Source of the DNA: Leifsonia sp. NPDC080035
GTDB taxonomy: Bacteria; Actinomycetota; Actinomycetes; Actinomycetales; Microbacteriaceae
Direction of reading: 5' to 3'
DNA length: 64,000 nucleotides
Assembly: GCF_040050925.1 (NCBI RefSeq)
Contig: NZ_CP157390.1
Span: 3,968,001-4,032,000 of the forward strand
The translations under genes and the position numbers were made by a program. Under the pieces are notes generated by a model. That model was not told the DNA's origin, ran no database searches, and saw nothing but the letters and a program-made list of their open reading frames with translations. This document shows, piece after piece, positions 23,292 through 33,172 of this stretch. Position 1 is the first letter of the stretch; each line of letters opens with the position of its first letter.

Positions 23292-24895
23292 CGCTGCCCG
23301 TCCGTCGGGTCGTAGATCGGCATCGTGCCGACGCCCGGCGAGGTGAGCGGCTCACGCGTCCGCAGCGTCGGCAGGCCGAGGGACACGCGACCGCCGGCGG
23401 CGGAGCCCTGCCCAGAGCCGTGCGTCGGCACAGCGCAGGACTCGGCCTCGGCACGGTCCCAGGCGTCGCCCGCGGAGGTGCGCCGGATCGCCAGCGGCGT
23501 GCCGTCGGAGTCGGCGATCAGGTAGTGCGGGGCCGCCTGGGTGATCCGCACCGTCACGACGTCGCCGGGGCGCGGCGTCTCCGAGCCCGCGGGCAGCTCG
23601 AAGTGCACGAGCCGGCTGTCGCGGGCGCGACCGCTCAGGCGACGGGTGTCGGCGTCCTTGCGTCCCTCGCCGTTGGCGACCAGCAGCTCGACCTCGCGGC
23701 CGACCAGCTTCTCGTTCTCCTCCAGCGAGATCCGCTCCTGCAGGGCGATCAGCCGGTCGTAGCGGTCCTGGACGATCTCCTTCGGCACCTGGTCGGCCAT
23801 CGTCGCCGCCGGGGTGCCGGGTCGGATCGAGTACTGGAAGGTGAAGGCGGAGGCGAACCGCGCCGCCTCGACGACGCGCAGCGTCTCCTGGAAGTCCTCC
23901 TCGGTCTCACCGGGGAAGCCCACGATGATGTCCGTGCTGATCGCGGCGTCCGGCAGCTTCGCCCGCACGCGGTCGAGGATCCCGAGGAACTTCTCCGAGC
24001 GGTAGGACCGACGCATCGCCCGCAGGATGCGGTCGGAGCCGGACTGCAGCGGCATGTGCAGCTGCGGCATGACGTTCGGCGTCTCCGCCATCGCGTCGAT
24101 CACGTCGTCGGTGAAGGCGGCAGGGTGCGGGCTCGTGAAGCGGATGCGCTCGAGGCCGCGGATCTCGCCTGCGGCACGCAGGAGCTTCGAGAACGCCGCC
24201 CGGTCGCCGAACTCGACGCCGTAGGAGTTGACGTTCTGGCCGAGCAGCGTGACCTCGATCGCGCCGTCGTCGACTAGAGCCTGGATCTCGCCGAGGATGT
24301 CGCCGGGGCGACGGTCCTTCTCTTTGCCGCGCAGCGACGGCACGATGCAGAACGTGCAGGTGTTGTTGCAGCCCACCGAGATGGACACCCACCCCGAGTA
24401 GGAGGAGTCGCGCTTGGTGGGGAGCGTCGACGGGAAGGTCTCCAGCGACTCGAGGATCTCGATCTCAGCCGCATCGTTGTGCCGGGCACGCTCGAGCAGG
24501 CTCGGCAGCGAGCCCATGTTGTGCGTTCCGAAGACGACGTCCACCCAGGGCGCCTTCTCGAGGATGACGTTCTTGTCCTTCTGCGCGAGACAGCCGCCGA
24601 CGGCGATCTGCATCCCCTCGTGGCGCCGCTTGACACCGGCGAGGTGGCCGAGGTTCCCGTAGAGCTTGTTGTCCGCGTTCTCGCGCACGGCACAGGTGTT
24701 GATGACGACGATGTCCGGCTCCGCGCCGTCGGCCGGCACGTAGCCCGCCGCCTCGAGGGAGCCGCTCAGCCGCTCGGAGTCGTGCACGTTCATCTGGCAC
24801 CCGAACGTGCGCACCTCGTAGGTGCGGGCACGCCCGTCCGGCGCGACCGCCGCGGAGGACGGTTCGATGACGCTGCGCTGTTCGATGATGCTCAT
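23288..24895 (-). CDS. miaB: tRNA-2-methylthio-N6-dimethylallyladenosine synthase
   Basis: 535 residues, radical SAM methylthiotransferase acting after MiaA on tRNA A37. The N-terminal UPF0004 domain has three Fe-S cysteines (RTFGCQMN, INTCAVREN, GGCLAQK). The radical SAM cluster is CNNTCTFCIVP, and a C-terminal TRAM domain (REVELLVANGEG to VTVRITQAAPHYL) binds tRNA. An extra disordered tail of about 60 residues follows. The ATG at 24895 is chosen; upstream in-frame residues lack family similarity. It overlaps miaA. Confidence 0.95.
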   Translation of the reverse strand: MSIIEQRSVIEPSSAAVAPDGRARTYEVRTFGCQMNVHDSERLSGSLEAAGYVPADGAEPDIVVINTCAVRENADNKLYGNLGHLAGVKRRHEGMQIAVGGCLAQKDKNVILEKAPWVDVVFGTHNMGSLPSLLERARHNDAAEIEILESLETFPSTLPTKRDSSYSGWVSISVGCNNTCTFCIVPSLRGKEKDRRPGDILGEIQALVDDGAIEVTLLGQNVNSYGVEFGDRAAFSKLLRAAGEIRGLERIRFTSPHPAAFTDDVIDAMAETPNVMPQLHMPLQSGSDRILRAMRRSYRSEKFLGILDRVRAKLPDAAISTDIIVGFPGETEEDFQETLRVVEAARFASAFTFQYSIRPGTPAATMADQVPKEIVQDRYDRLIALQERISLEENEKLVGREVELLVANGEGRKDADTRRLSGRARDSRLVHFELPAGSETPRPGDVVTVRITQAAPHYLIADSDGTPLAIRRTSAGDAWDRAEAESCAVPTHGSGQGSAAGGRVSLGLPTLRTREPLTSPGVGTMPIYDPTDGQR

Positions 24896-24985
24896 GATGC
24901 GGACAATTCTACTTATCGCCCCTCCGAGTGGATGAACCAGCTCGTGGGCGCCGTCTCCCACCCGGTGAACGCCGCCGCGTACGCC

Positions 24986-25876
24986 TCACTCGAACCGGAC
25001 GCCCCGGCGACGGCGGGTCGCGAAGGCCGCGTCCATCGCCTGCCGGACGATGCCCGATCCGTAGCCTTTGCGCGCCAGGAAGCCGTGCAGCCGGCGCCGC
25101 GCCGTCTCGTCGTCGTACGAGGAGAGCTGACCGATCCTCTTGATCGCGAGCTCCGTCGCCATCTCCAGTTCGTCCTCGTCCTCTATGTCGGCGAGGGCCG
25201 CCTCGATCAGCTCCGGCGCGATATGCCTGCGCTTGAGGTCGAGCTCGATCGCCGAGCGGCCGAGCCCCTTCCTGCTGTGCTGCGTGAAGGCGAGGCTCGT
25301 CGCGAGCGACGCGTCGTCGATGACCCCGAGCGCCTCCAGCCGGTCGAGCTCCGGACCGAAGACCTCCGGCTCGATCTCCCGCTTCAGCAGCACCCGCTCG
25401 AGTTCCCACCGGGACATCCCCCGGCGCGCAAGCTGACGGATCGTCACCGCATTAGCCTTGCGGCCCTGCCGCTCGGTCTCCTCGTCGGTGGGCTCCGAAA
25501 CGGCCGGCGCCGCCGCATCCTCGTCGCCCCAGGTGTTGTTCCACCGCGGGCCACGACCGGCGGGATGCGCGCTCTCGGCATCCGCCGCCTTCGCCCGGCG
25601 GTTCGCGGCCGCGCCGCGCGCGGAGCCGGCGGCACCGGGCGCTGCGCCACGGTCACCGTCGCCGCTTAACGCTCCGGTACTTGCGCCCGCGAACGGCAGC
25701 TCCGCCACCGGCCTCGGCACCGAAGCGCCACGCGAGCCACGGCCAGCGGCCCCCGCGCCTGTGGCACGACGCAACGGAGTCACCGGCGCCAGACGCTCGT
25801 CGGGGCCCGAGGAGGACGCGTCTGCTGCGTCCTCCCCCGGATCCCCCTGTGACCCGGACGGGAACCTCACGACCAT
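24986..25876 (-). CDS. recX: regulatory protein RecX with long disordered N terminus
   Basis: 296 residues. Only the last 160 or so form the three-helix RecX repeats (AVTIRQLARRGMSRWELERV, IDDASLATSLAFTQHSRKGLG, RRRLHGFLARKGYGSGIVR) that bind in the groove of RecA filaments and modulate recombination. Residues 1-130 are Ala/Gly/Arg/Ser-rich and probably disordered, unusually long for the family. The ATG at 25876 follows GAGGAGG with 5-base spacing. It lies 31 bases downstream of recA on the same strand, so both should share SOS induction. Confidence 0.92.
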   Translation of the reverse strand: MVVRFPSGSQGDPGEDAADASSSGPDERLAPVTPLRRATGAGAAGRGSRGASVPRPVAELPFAGASTGALSGDGDRGAAPGAAGSARGAAANRRAKAADAESAHPAGRGPRWNNTWGDEDAAAPAVSEPTDEETERQGRKANAVTIRQLARRGMSRWELERVLLKREIEPEVFGPELDRLEALGVIDDASLATSLAFTQHSRKGLGRSAIELDLKRRHIAPELIEAALADIEDEDELEMATELAIKRIGQLSSYDDETARRRLHGFLARKGYGSGIVRQAMDAAFATRRRRGVRFE

Positions 25877-25907
25877 GAAGACCTCCTCGTGCGCGTCACT
25901 CGGCGAC

Positions 25908-26981
<1,074 letters not shown>

Positions 26982-27112
26982 TGCGGTTCTCCTTCGTGGG
27001 CTTCGCTGACGAGTTCGACTGTATGGGGAACGTCCGACACCCGAAGAGTCGGATGCCCGATTCGTGGACAACTCGTTTTCGATTGCCGCTGTGCAGGAGT
27101 CTACTCAGTGTC

Positions 27113-27126
27113 CGAACATATCTTCG
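27113..27126. promoter_or_regulatory. LexA (SOS) box upstream of recA
   Basis: CGAACATATCTTCG matches CGAAC-N4-GTTCG at 13 of 14 positions. It lies in the 173-base gap between recA and the DUF3046 gene, on the upstream side of recA. Confidence 0.8.
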
Positions 27127-27154
27127 AGACATTTTCGGACGGCGTGTCGCCGTC

Positions 27155-27379
27155 TCAGCGCTTCGGCGCCGGCTTCCCCGCGCCGTACCAGTGCGACTGC
27201 GGCACGCCCATCTCCTTGCAGAGCGCGATCCACACCTCGCGCGGCGGGATGCCGGCGTCGATCGCGGCCTTCCCCGTCCTGCCCCCGAGCTCACCGAGCA
27301 CGAGGTCCGACAGCAGCGCCTGTCCGTAGCCGGTGCCGAACTCGTCGGCCATCGCGCGCTGGAACTCGCTGAGCTTCAT
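27155..27379 (-). CDS. DUF3046 family protein
   Basis: 74 residues, the full size of this actinobacteria-specific family. MKLSEFQRAMADEFG and the end motif VPQSHWYGAGKP are characteristic. It is usually found directly upstream of recA, as here, but no biochemical function is known. It is small, soluble and has no evident catalytic residue set. Confidence 0.88.
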   Translation of the reverse strand: MKLSEFQRAMADEFGTGYGQALLSDLVLGELGGRTGKAAIDAGIPPREVWIALCKEMGVPQSHWYGAGKPAPKR

Positions 27380-27392
27380 GACATCACCTTAG

Positions 27393-27427
27393 ACGGACGA
27401 ACGCCCCGCACGAGGCGGGGCGTCCGT
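27393..27427 (-). terminator. clgR terminator hairpin
   Basis: On the minus strand ACGGACGCCCCGC pairs with GCGGGGC and GTCCGT, with a four-base bulge on the far side and a CTCGT loop. It falls in the gap just after the clgR stop. No strong T-tract follows, as is common for actinobacterial terminators. Confidence 0.7.
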
Positions 27428-27443
27428 GAGCTTGTTATGGGAA

Positions 27444-27755
27444 TCAGCGGGCGACCAGGTTGGCGTCGAGCGCCGAGACGAACTCATCCGGGACCGTGTC
27501 CGGGATGACGGGCTCGATGCCCTCGAGAACCGCGATGCGGTCTCCGACCTCGCGCATGATGACCGACACCGGCGTGTCCAGCGCGTCGGCGACCGAGGCG
27601 AGGATCTCGCTCGACGCTTCCTTCTGTCCCCGCTCGACCTCGCTCAGGTAGCCGAGGGCGACACTCGCCTTGCTCGCGACCTGGCGGAGGGTACGGCCCT
27701 TCTGCAGGCGGAAGTCCCTGAGCACGTCGCCGATTTCCTGACGTACAAGAATCAT
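27444..27755 (-). CDS. clgR: ClgR-type helix-turn-helix regulator
   Basis: 103 residues: an XRE-family HTH (GRTLRQVASKASVALGYLSEVERGQKEAS, here cited as the segment at about 22-50) followed by a short acidic dimerisation tail ending in ALDANLVAR. The length, the ERGQKEASSEILASV motif and the C-terminal Ala residues fit ClgR, the activator of clp protease and other proteostasis genes, itself a Clp substrate in relatives. The ATG follows GGAGG. The nearby recA-DUF3046 and cinA-pgsA order is conserved in actinobacteria. Confidence 0.87.
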   Translation of the reverse strand: MILVRQEIGDVLRDFRLQKGRTLRQVASKASVALGYLSEVERGQKEASSEILASVADALDTPVSVIMREVGDRIAVLEGIEPVIPDTVPDEFVSALDANLVAR

Positions 27756-27898
27756 TCGGAGCCTCCTTCTTCTACCCTGCCGACCAATGGTGGATGCCAA
27801 TGTACCGCATCCGTGACACTCACGATATCCGTGACGACTGGGCTTTTGTTGTTAATGCAAACGGGTGTAACGAGACCGTAACGCCGCGTATTCCCGCG

Positions 27899-28411
27899 TC
27901 ATCCGGGGGCGTCCGGCGCACCGATTCCGAGCTCCGCGAGCGCCTCGGCGACGGCCCGTTCGACGGTCTGCGCGCGGATCGCGGCGCGGTCGCCGGCCAG
28001 CGCGAGCTCGACCGCCCGGGTGCCGGCGGGCGACGAGATCCCGACGTAGACCGTTCCGACCGCGCGGCCGCCCTGCGGGTCCGGACCGGCGACCCCGGTC
28101 GTCGCGAGGCCGAGATCGGCCGCCCTGCCGCCGACGGCGAGACGCTCGCGCACCCCGGCGGCCAGCTGGCGCGCCACCTCCGGATGCACCGGCCCCTCCG
28201 CGGCGAGCAGGTCGGCGTCCACTCCGAGCAGCGTGTGCTTCAGCTCGGTCGCGTAGACGACCGCGCCGCCGAGGACGACGGCCGATGCGCCCGGCACGGT
28301 TGTCAGCTCCTCGGTGAGGCCGCCGCCGGTCAGCGATTCTGCGACCGCCACGGTCAGCCCGCGCTCGATCAGCGCGCGGACCAGCAGCACCGTGGGGTCA
28401 GCGCGCGGCAC
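27899..28411 (-). CDS. pncC: CinA-family nicotinamide-nucleotide amidohydrolase
   Basis: 170 residues, only the C-terminal CinA domain (PncC/YgaD type). Motifs are VAVAESLTGGGLTEELT with the nucleophilic Ser, GAVVYATELKH with the catalytic Tyr/Lys region, and LATTGVAGPDPQGG. The enzyme deamidates NMN to NaMN for NAD recycling in the family. The GTG start overlaps the pgsA end by 14 bases. Not the full competence/damage-inducible CinA, since the N-terminal MoCF domain is absent. Confidence 0.9.
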   Translation of the reverse strand: MPRADPTVLLVRALIERGLTVAVAESLTGGGLTEELTTVPGASAVVLGGAVVYATELKHTLLGVDADLLAAEGPVHPEVARQLAAGVRERLAVGGRAADLGLATTGVAGPDPQGGRAVGTVYVGISSPAGTRAVELALAGDRAAIRAQTVERAVAEALAELGIGAPDAPG

Positions 28412-29021
28412 GCTTGGCCTTCCTGCCCCGGTACGCCTGCCAGAGGTAGTCGAAGCCCGTCACCACGGTGAGGATCACCGCGGCCGTCATCAGGATGCCG
28501 TTGACCCAGAAGATCCAGTCCCCCAGCACGGTCCAGAGCGGGAACAGCGCGAACGAGATGGCGACCGACTGCACGATGGTCTTGATCTTGCCGCCGCGCG
28601 AGGCCGCGATGACGCCCTGACGGATGACGACGAAGCGGTACACGGTGATACCGATCTCCCGCACCAGGATGACGACCGTCACCCACCACGGCAGCTCGCC
28701 GAGGATGGACAGCGCGATCAGCGCTCCCCCGGTGAGCACCTTGTCCGCGATCGGGTCGAGGAGCTTGCCGAGGTCGGTGACGAGGTCGTTCCTGCGCGCG
28801 ATGGCGCCGTCGACGCCGTCCGTCGCGATCGCGAGGACGAAGAGCACGGCCGCCGCCCACCGCAGGGGGCCGTCGTGCCCGGCGTCCGCGAGCAGCATCC
28901 AGACGAACACGGGAGCGAGCAGGATGCGCACCACCGTGATCACGTTGGGCAGGTTCCAGTTGCTCACCCGCCGGGTGCTTCCCCCCGCCGATGCCGGCGG
29001 CGGTGTGTCCGAGGCCGACAT
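28398..29021 (-). CDS. pgsA: CDP-diacylglycerol-glycerol-3-phosphate 3-phosphatidyltransferase
   Basis: 207 residues with about five membrane segments. The CDP-alcohol phosphotransferase signature is complete: DGAIARRNDLVTDLG then KLLDPIADK. It makes phosphatidylglycerol phosphate. Other members of the fold (for example PIP synthase) share the motif, but the order ftsK-pgsA-cinA-clgR-recA is the conserved actinobacterial context for this annotation. It follows ftsK by 9 bases and overlaps pncC. Confidence 0.9.
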   Translation of the reverse strand: MSASDTPPPASAGGSTRRVSNWNLPNVITVVRILLAPVFVWMLLADAGHDGPLRWAAAVLFVLAIATDGVDGAIARRNDLVTDLGKLLDPIADKVLTGGALIALSILGELPWWVTVVILVREIGITVYRFVVIRQGVIAASRGGKIKTIVQSVAISFALFPLWTVLGDWIFWVNGILMTAAVILTVVTGFDYLWQAYRGRKAKRAAR

Positions 29022-29030
29022 CGCGTCCCT

Positions 29031-31892
29031 CTACTCCCTGCCGGTCAGCTGCCAGGCGTCCTCGTCCGAGTCGCCGTCCACCTCAGGATAACCCTCGGTC
29101 ATCGCGGCGACCGGGTCGTCGCCGTACCGGTCACCGCCGTCGGACGGGACGGAAGGCGCAGGAACGGCCACTGCACCAGCCGGCGCCGCGGGCGCACTCG
29201 GGCCGGCAGGCGCGGCCGTCCCCGCAGACGCAGCGCCTCCGGACGGCGGCTCCTCGCCGCGCAGCCGTGCCATCACGTCCGGCAGCTGCTCCGGCGTCAC
29301 GAGCACGTCGCGCGCCTTCGACCCCTCGGAGGGACCGACGATCTCCCGGGACTCCAGCAGGTCCATGAGCCGACCGGCCTTGGCGAAGCCGACGCGAAGC
29401 TTGCGCTGCAGCATCGAGGTCGATCCGAACTGGGAGGAGACGACCAGCTCGGCCGCCGCCAGCAGCAGCTCCAGGTCGTCGCCGATGTCCGAGTCGATCT
29501 GCTTCTTCTCGGCTCCGGCTGTGACGTCCTGCCGGTACTCGGGCCGCGCCTGACGGGTGACGTGCTCCACGACCTTCTGGATCTCGTCCTCGTTCACCCA
29601 GGCGCCCTGCACGCGCAGCGCCTTGGAGGCGCCCATCGGCAGGAACAACCCGTCGCCCTGGCCGATCAGCTTGTCGGCGCCGGGCTGGTCGAGGATGACG
29701 CGCGAGTCCGTGACGCTGGTGACCGCGAACGCGAGGCGCGACGGCACGTTGGCCTTGATGAGACCGGTGACGACGTCGACCGACGGCCGCTGGGTCGCCA
29801 GCACCAGGTGGATGCCGGACGCGCGCGCGAGCTGGGTGATGCGGACGATCGAGTCCTCGACGTCGCGCGGCGCGACCATCATCAGGTCGGCGAGCTCGTC
29901 GACGACGACCAGCAGGTAGGGGTACGGCTTGAGCTTGCGCTCGCTCCCCTCCGGCAGCACGATCTCGTTGTTCACGACGGCTTTGTTGAAGTCGTCGATG
30001 TGGCGGAAGCCGAAGCTCGCCAGATCGTCGTACCTCATATCCATCTCCTTCACGACCCACTGCAGCGCCTCTGCGGCCTTCTTGGGGTTCGTGATGATGG
30101 GTGTGATGAGGTGCGGGACGCCGCCGTAGATGGTCAGCTCGACGCGCTTCGGGTCGATGAGCACCATGCGCACGTCCGACGGCTTCGCGCGCATCAGGAG
30201 GCTCGTGATCATCGAGTTCACGAAGCTCGACTTGCCCGAGCCGGTGGAGCCGGCCACCAGGAGGTGCGGCATCTTCGCGAGGTTCGCCACGACGTAGCCG
30301 CCGCCGACGTCCTTGCCGACGCCGATGGTCATCGGGTGCGTGCTCTTGGCAGCGGCCGGCGAGCGGAGGATGTCGCCGAGCGACACGATCTCGCGGTCGG
30401 AGTTCGGGATCTCCACGCCGATCGCGCTCTTGCCCGGGATGGGCGAGAGGATGCGCACCTCGTTGCTCGCGACCGCGTACGACAGGTTCTTGCTGAGCGC
30501 CGTCACGCGCTCCACCTTCACGCCGGGGCCGAGCTCGATCTCGTACTGCGTCACCGTCGGGCCGCGGGAGTAGCCGGTCACCTTCGCGTCGACGCCGAAC
30601 TGCGTCAGCACCTCGGTGATGGCCGCGACGATCTCCTCGTTCGCGCTCGAGCGCGTCTTCGGCGGCGTGCCGGCGGAGAGCATCGAGGCGGACGGCAGGT
30701 TGTACGGCGCGGCCGGCTGCGCATCCGCCTCGACCGACGCGGTGGCATCGAAGTCGTCGGCACCCGCCTGGAAGCCGGGCAGTACGGCGGGCGCGGTCGG
30801 CACGGCGGGCGCAGCGCCCGCGGCGGCCGCAGCGGGCGCGAGCGGTGCGGCGGCCGCGGTCGGCGGCACCTCGCCGGTGAAGCGCTGCAGGGCGCGCTCC
30901 GCGTTGGTCAGCTCGCCGAGCACCTCGGTCTTGTAGTGGTCGCTCGCCGGGTCGGGCTCCAGGGCCGAGGCGAACTCGCCCTTGCCGCGCTTCGGCTCGC
31001 CGAAGACCTCGGTGAGGTCGGCCGGAGCGTCGTAGTCCGGATCCTCCTCGCGCTGGGACTTGTTACGCCGCCACCAGGGCAGCGCGGCGTCCGCCTCCGG
31101 CTCGTCGTCCACGCCGTCCAGCTCCACCTGACGCGTCTTGGCGTCCTTCGCCTCCTGGCGCTCCTCCTCCGTCGGCAGCTGCGCGCCGAAGAGGTAGGAG
31201 TAGAGCTCGCGGATGCGCGCGGGCAGCTTGTTCGGCGGCGTCTTGGTGATGATGAAGAGACTGAGGACGAGCAGCGCGATGATCACGGCGCCCGCACCGT
31301 ACGGCGTGATGAGCAGCGACAGCGGCGCGGCGATCAGCCAGCCGAGCACCCCGCCCGCCTGGGCGAGCGACGACATGCCGTCGCTCGGCGTCGGATGGTG
31401 ACTGAACAGGTGGCAGAGCCCGGAGATCATCAGCAGCAGGATCCCGAGCCCGATGCCGATGCGGGTGTTGTCGTGCACGGAGCTCGGATGGCGGAACAGC
31501 CAGGCCGCGAACAGCACCATCACGACCGGAAGGGCGAAGGCGACGCGGCCGAACAGGCCGCCGAACGTCCACGCGTCCAGCGTCCGAGCGACCTGGTCGT
31601 TGATCAGGAACCACTCCACGACGGCGCCGGCGACCGCGAGCAGTACGAGGAAGAAGGGGAAGCCGTCTCGGCGCTCCTCCTTGCTCAGCTTCTCCGGTCC
31701 GAGCGCGCGGAAGGCGGCACCGGTGAGGTGCGCCAGGCCCATCCAGGCGCGGACGAGCGGGCTCGGCGCGCCGTCGGCGGCCGGGTACGCGACGGTCTTC
31801 TGCGTCGCGGTCTTCGCGGCCGGCTTGCGCGCGGTCGAGCCGCCGCGCCCGGAATTCCGGGCGCGCGATGTCGACTTGGTGCTCGTAGCCAT
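29031..31892 (-). CDS. ftsK: DNA translocase FtsK/SpoIIIE
   Basis: 953 residues. A basic N-terminal tail, about four or five transmembrane segments (approximately 70-240), a long acidic/Ala-Pro linker, then the motor: alpha domain, Walker A GSTGSGKSS near residue 545, Walker B LLVVVDELADLMM, and a C-terminal winged-helix gamma domain (SSQFGSTSMLQRKLRVGFAKAG at the 3' end) for KOPS recognition. It pumps chromosomal DNA across the closing septum. The ATG at 31892 lacks a strong Shine-Dalgarno but starts the recognisable protein. Confidence 0.95.
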   Translation of the reverse strand: MATSTKSTSRARNSGRGGSTARKPAAKTATQKTVAYPAADGAPSPLVRAWMGLAHLTGAAFRALGPEKLSKEERRDGFPFFLVLLAVAGAVVEWFLINDQVARTLDAWTFGGLFGRVAFALPVVMVLFAAWLFRHPSSVHDNTRIGIGLGILLLMISGLCHLFSHHPTPSDGMSSLAQAGGVLGWLIAAPLSLLITPYGAGAVIIALLVLSLFIITKTPPNKLPARIRELYSYLFGAQLPTEEERQEAKDAKTRQVELDGVDDEPEADAALPWWRRNKSQREEDPDYDAPADLTEVFGEPKRGKGEFASALEPDPASDHYKTEVLGELTNAERALQRFTGEVPPTAAAAPLAPAAAAAGAAPAVPTAPAVLPGFQAGADDFDATASVEADAQPAAPYNLPSASMLSAGTPPKTRSSANEEIVAAITEVLTQFGVDAKVTGYSRGPTVTQYEIELGPGVKVERVTALSKNLSYAVASNEVRILSPIPGKSAIGVEIPNSDREIVSLGDILRSPAAAKSTHPMTIGVGKDVGGGYVVANLAKMPHLLVAGSTGSGKSSFVNSMITSLLMRAKPSDVRMVLIDPKRVELTIYGGVPHLITPIITNPKKAAEALQWVVKEMDMRYDDLASFGFRHIDDFNKAVVNNEIVLPEGSERKLKPYPYLLVVVDELADLMMVAPRDVEDSIVRITQLARASGIHLVLATQRPSVDVVTGLIKANVPSRLAFAVTSVTDSRVILDQPGADKLIGQGDGLFLPMGASKALRVQGAWVNEDEIQKVVEHVTRQARPEYRQDVTAGAEKKQIDSDIGDDLELLLAAAELVVSSQFGSTSMLQRKLRVGFAKAGRLMDLLESREIVGPSEGSKARDVLVTPEQLPDVMARLRGEEPPSGGAASAGTAAPAGPSAPAAPAGAVAVPAPSVPSDGGDRYGDDPVAAMTEGYPEVDGDSDEDAWQLTGRE

Positions 31893-31960
31893 AGCGACCA
31901 CGGTAACTCGCACCCCCGGCATCGCGGCGTTCCCGCGCCACGGAGCCGCGAAATCGGCGG

Positions 31961-33172
31961 TCAGTAGCGGATGGCGTCGATCACCTTCACCCGCACCGCG
32001 ACGAGCGCGGGAAGCAGCCCGGCGATCGCCCCGACGACGGTCGCCGACACCAGCCCGAACACCGCGGCCTCCACCGGGAACGGCGGTGGTTCCGTGACCA
32101 TCCCGTGGCCGATCAGCTCCTCCAGCCACGGGCTCTTGACGATGAGGATGGACAGCGCGACCCCGGCCGCCCCCGCGACGACGGTCGCGACGACGCTCTC
32201 CAGCATCACCGCGACGAAGACCCGTGCCCCGGTCGCGCCGAAGCTGCGGCGCACGCCGATCTCCCGGATCCGGCCGCGCACGGTCACCATCGCGATGTTG
32301 ACGAGACCGAGGGCGCCGAGCAGCAGGATGAGCATCGCGATGCCGATCACGAGCAGCTTGAGGAACGCGAGCGGGTCCTCGGTCTGGGTGGCGAGGTAGT
32401 CGCGCCGGTCGACGGAGACCGCGTCCGGGCCGAGCAGCTGACCGAACTCCGTCTTCATCGCCGCCACCAGGGAGTCGCCGAGCTCCGGCGACACCCACGC
32501 CTCGAACCACGGCGGCCCGTAGTCGACCGAGCTGGTGTCCACCAGCAGCCCAGCCGTCGCACCCAGCGCGAAGGCGCTCGGCATGTCGCCGTAGTCGGGC
32601 ATCCTGACCATCCCGACGACGACGGCCGTGACCTTCTGGTCGCCGCGGAGGACGGTCACGGTCGGATGCTCGTCGATCGAGCGGACACCGAGACGGTCCC
32701 AGAACGGCTCGTTGACCACGAGCGTCGGCGCGAGCAGCTTCTCGTCAGCGCCGGAGAACCAGCGCCCTTCCTGCACGACCGTGCGGTGCATGGTCGCGTA
32801 GTCCGGGTCCACGAGCGTGGTGCTCACCTCGCCGGCGCCGTCGCGGAACTGCACCTGCATCCCCGCCTGCTGCACCGCCGACGTGTAGCGGATGGCGTGC
32901 CGCTCGACCACCGTCCGCCAGGCACCGGCCGTCCTCTCGCGGTCGGCGCCGCCGTCGGACGGGGTCATCGCGATCAGCGCCGGACGGCCGCCGTAGCGGT
33001 CGTTGTTCTCGACGATCGACTGCTGGGCGATGTTCGCGAGGCCGACCACCGAGCTCAGCGCGCAGACCGCGACGCCGACGCCGATCAGGGAGAGCAGCAC
33101 GCGCGTGCGGTGGATGCGCAACTCCTGCCAGGCCTCGACGAGCGCGCCCCAGACCACCTCGACCGCCCTCAC
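31961..33172 (-). CDS. MacB-like ABC transporter permease
   Basis: 403 residues with one N-terminal and three C-terminal membrane segments and a large extracytoplasmic domain between them (about 45-270), the FtsX/MacB topology. ELRIHRTRVLLSLIGVGVAV begins the first helix; GRIREIGVRRSFGATGARVF is the conserved FtsX cytoplasmic loop. With the ATPase and adaptor just upstream (stop/start overlap with the ATPase) it makes a tripartite-like exporter or mechanotransmission system. Cargo unknown. Confidence 0.88.
   Translation of the reverse strand: MRAVEVVWGALVEAWQELRIHRTRVLLSLIGVGVAVCALSSVVGLANIAQQSIVENNDRYGGRPALIAMTPSDGGADRERTAGAWRTVVERHAIRYTSAVQQAGMQVQFRDGAGEVSTTLVDPDYATMHRTVVQEGRWFSGADEKLLAPTLVVNEPFWDRLGVRSIDEHPTVTVLRGDQKVTAVVVGMVRMPDYGDMPSAFALGATAGLLVDTSSVDYGPPWFEAWVSPELGDSLVAAMKTEFGQLLGPDAVSVDRRDYLATQTEDPLAFLKLLVIGIAMLILLLGALGLVNIAMVTVRGRIREIGVRRSFGATGARVFVAVMLESVVATVVAGAAGVALSILIVKSPWLEELIGHGMVTEPPPFPVEAAVFGLVSATVVGAIAGLLPALVAVRVKVIDAIRY

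Noticed and set aside
23280..23300. Frameshift joining miaB and miaA as a fusion
   Set aside because: Both proteins have complete domains, and a CTGA stop-start overlap explains the junction without an error, although an error cannot be excluded by reading alone.
27756..27898. ClgR self-binding site in its own upstream gap
   Set aside because: CGTTAC appears twice with 11-base periodicity, but the CGC-N5-GCG core expected for ClgR is not present at a convincing position.
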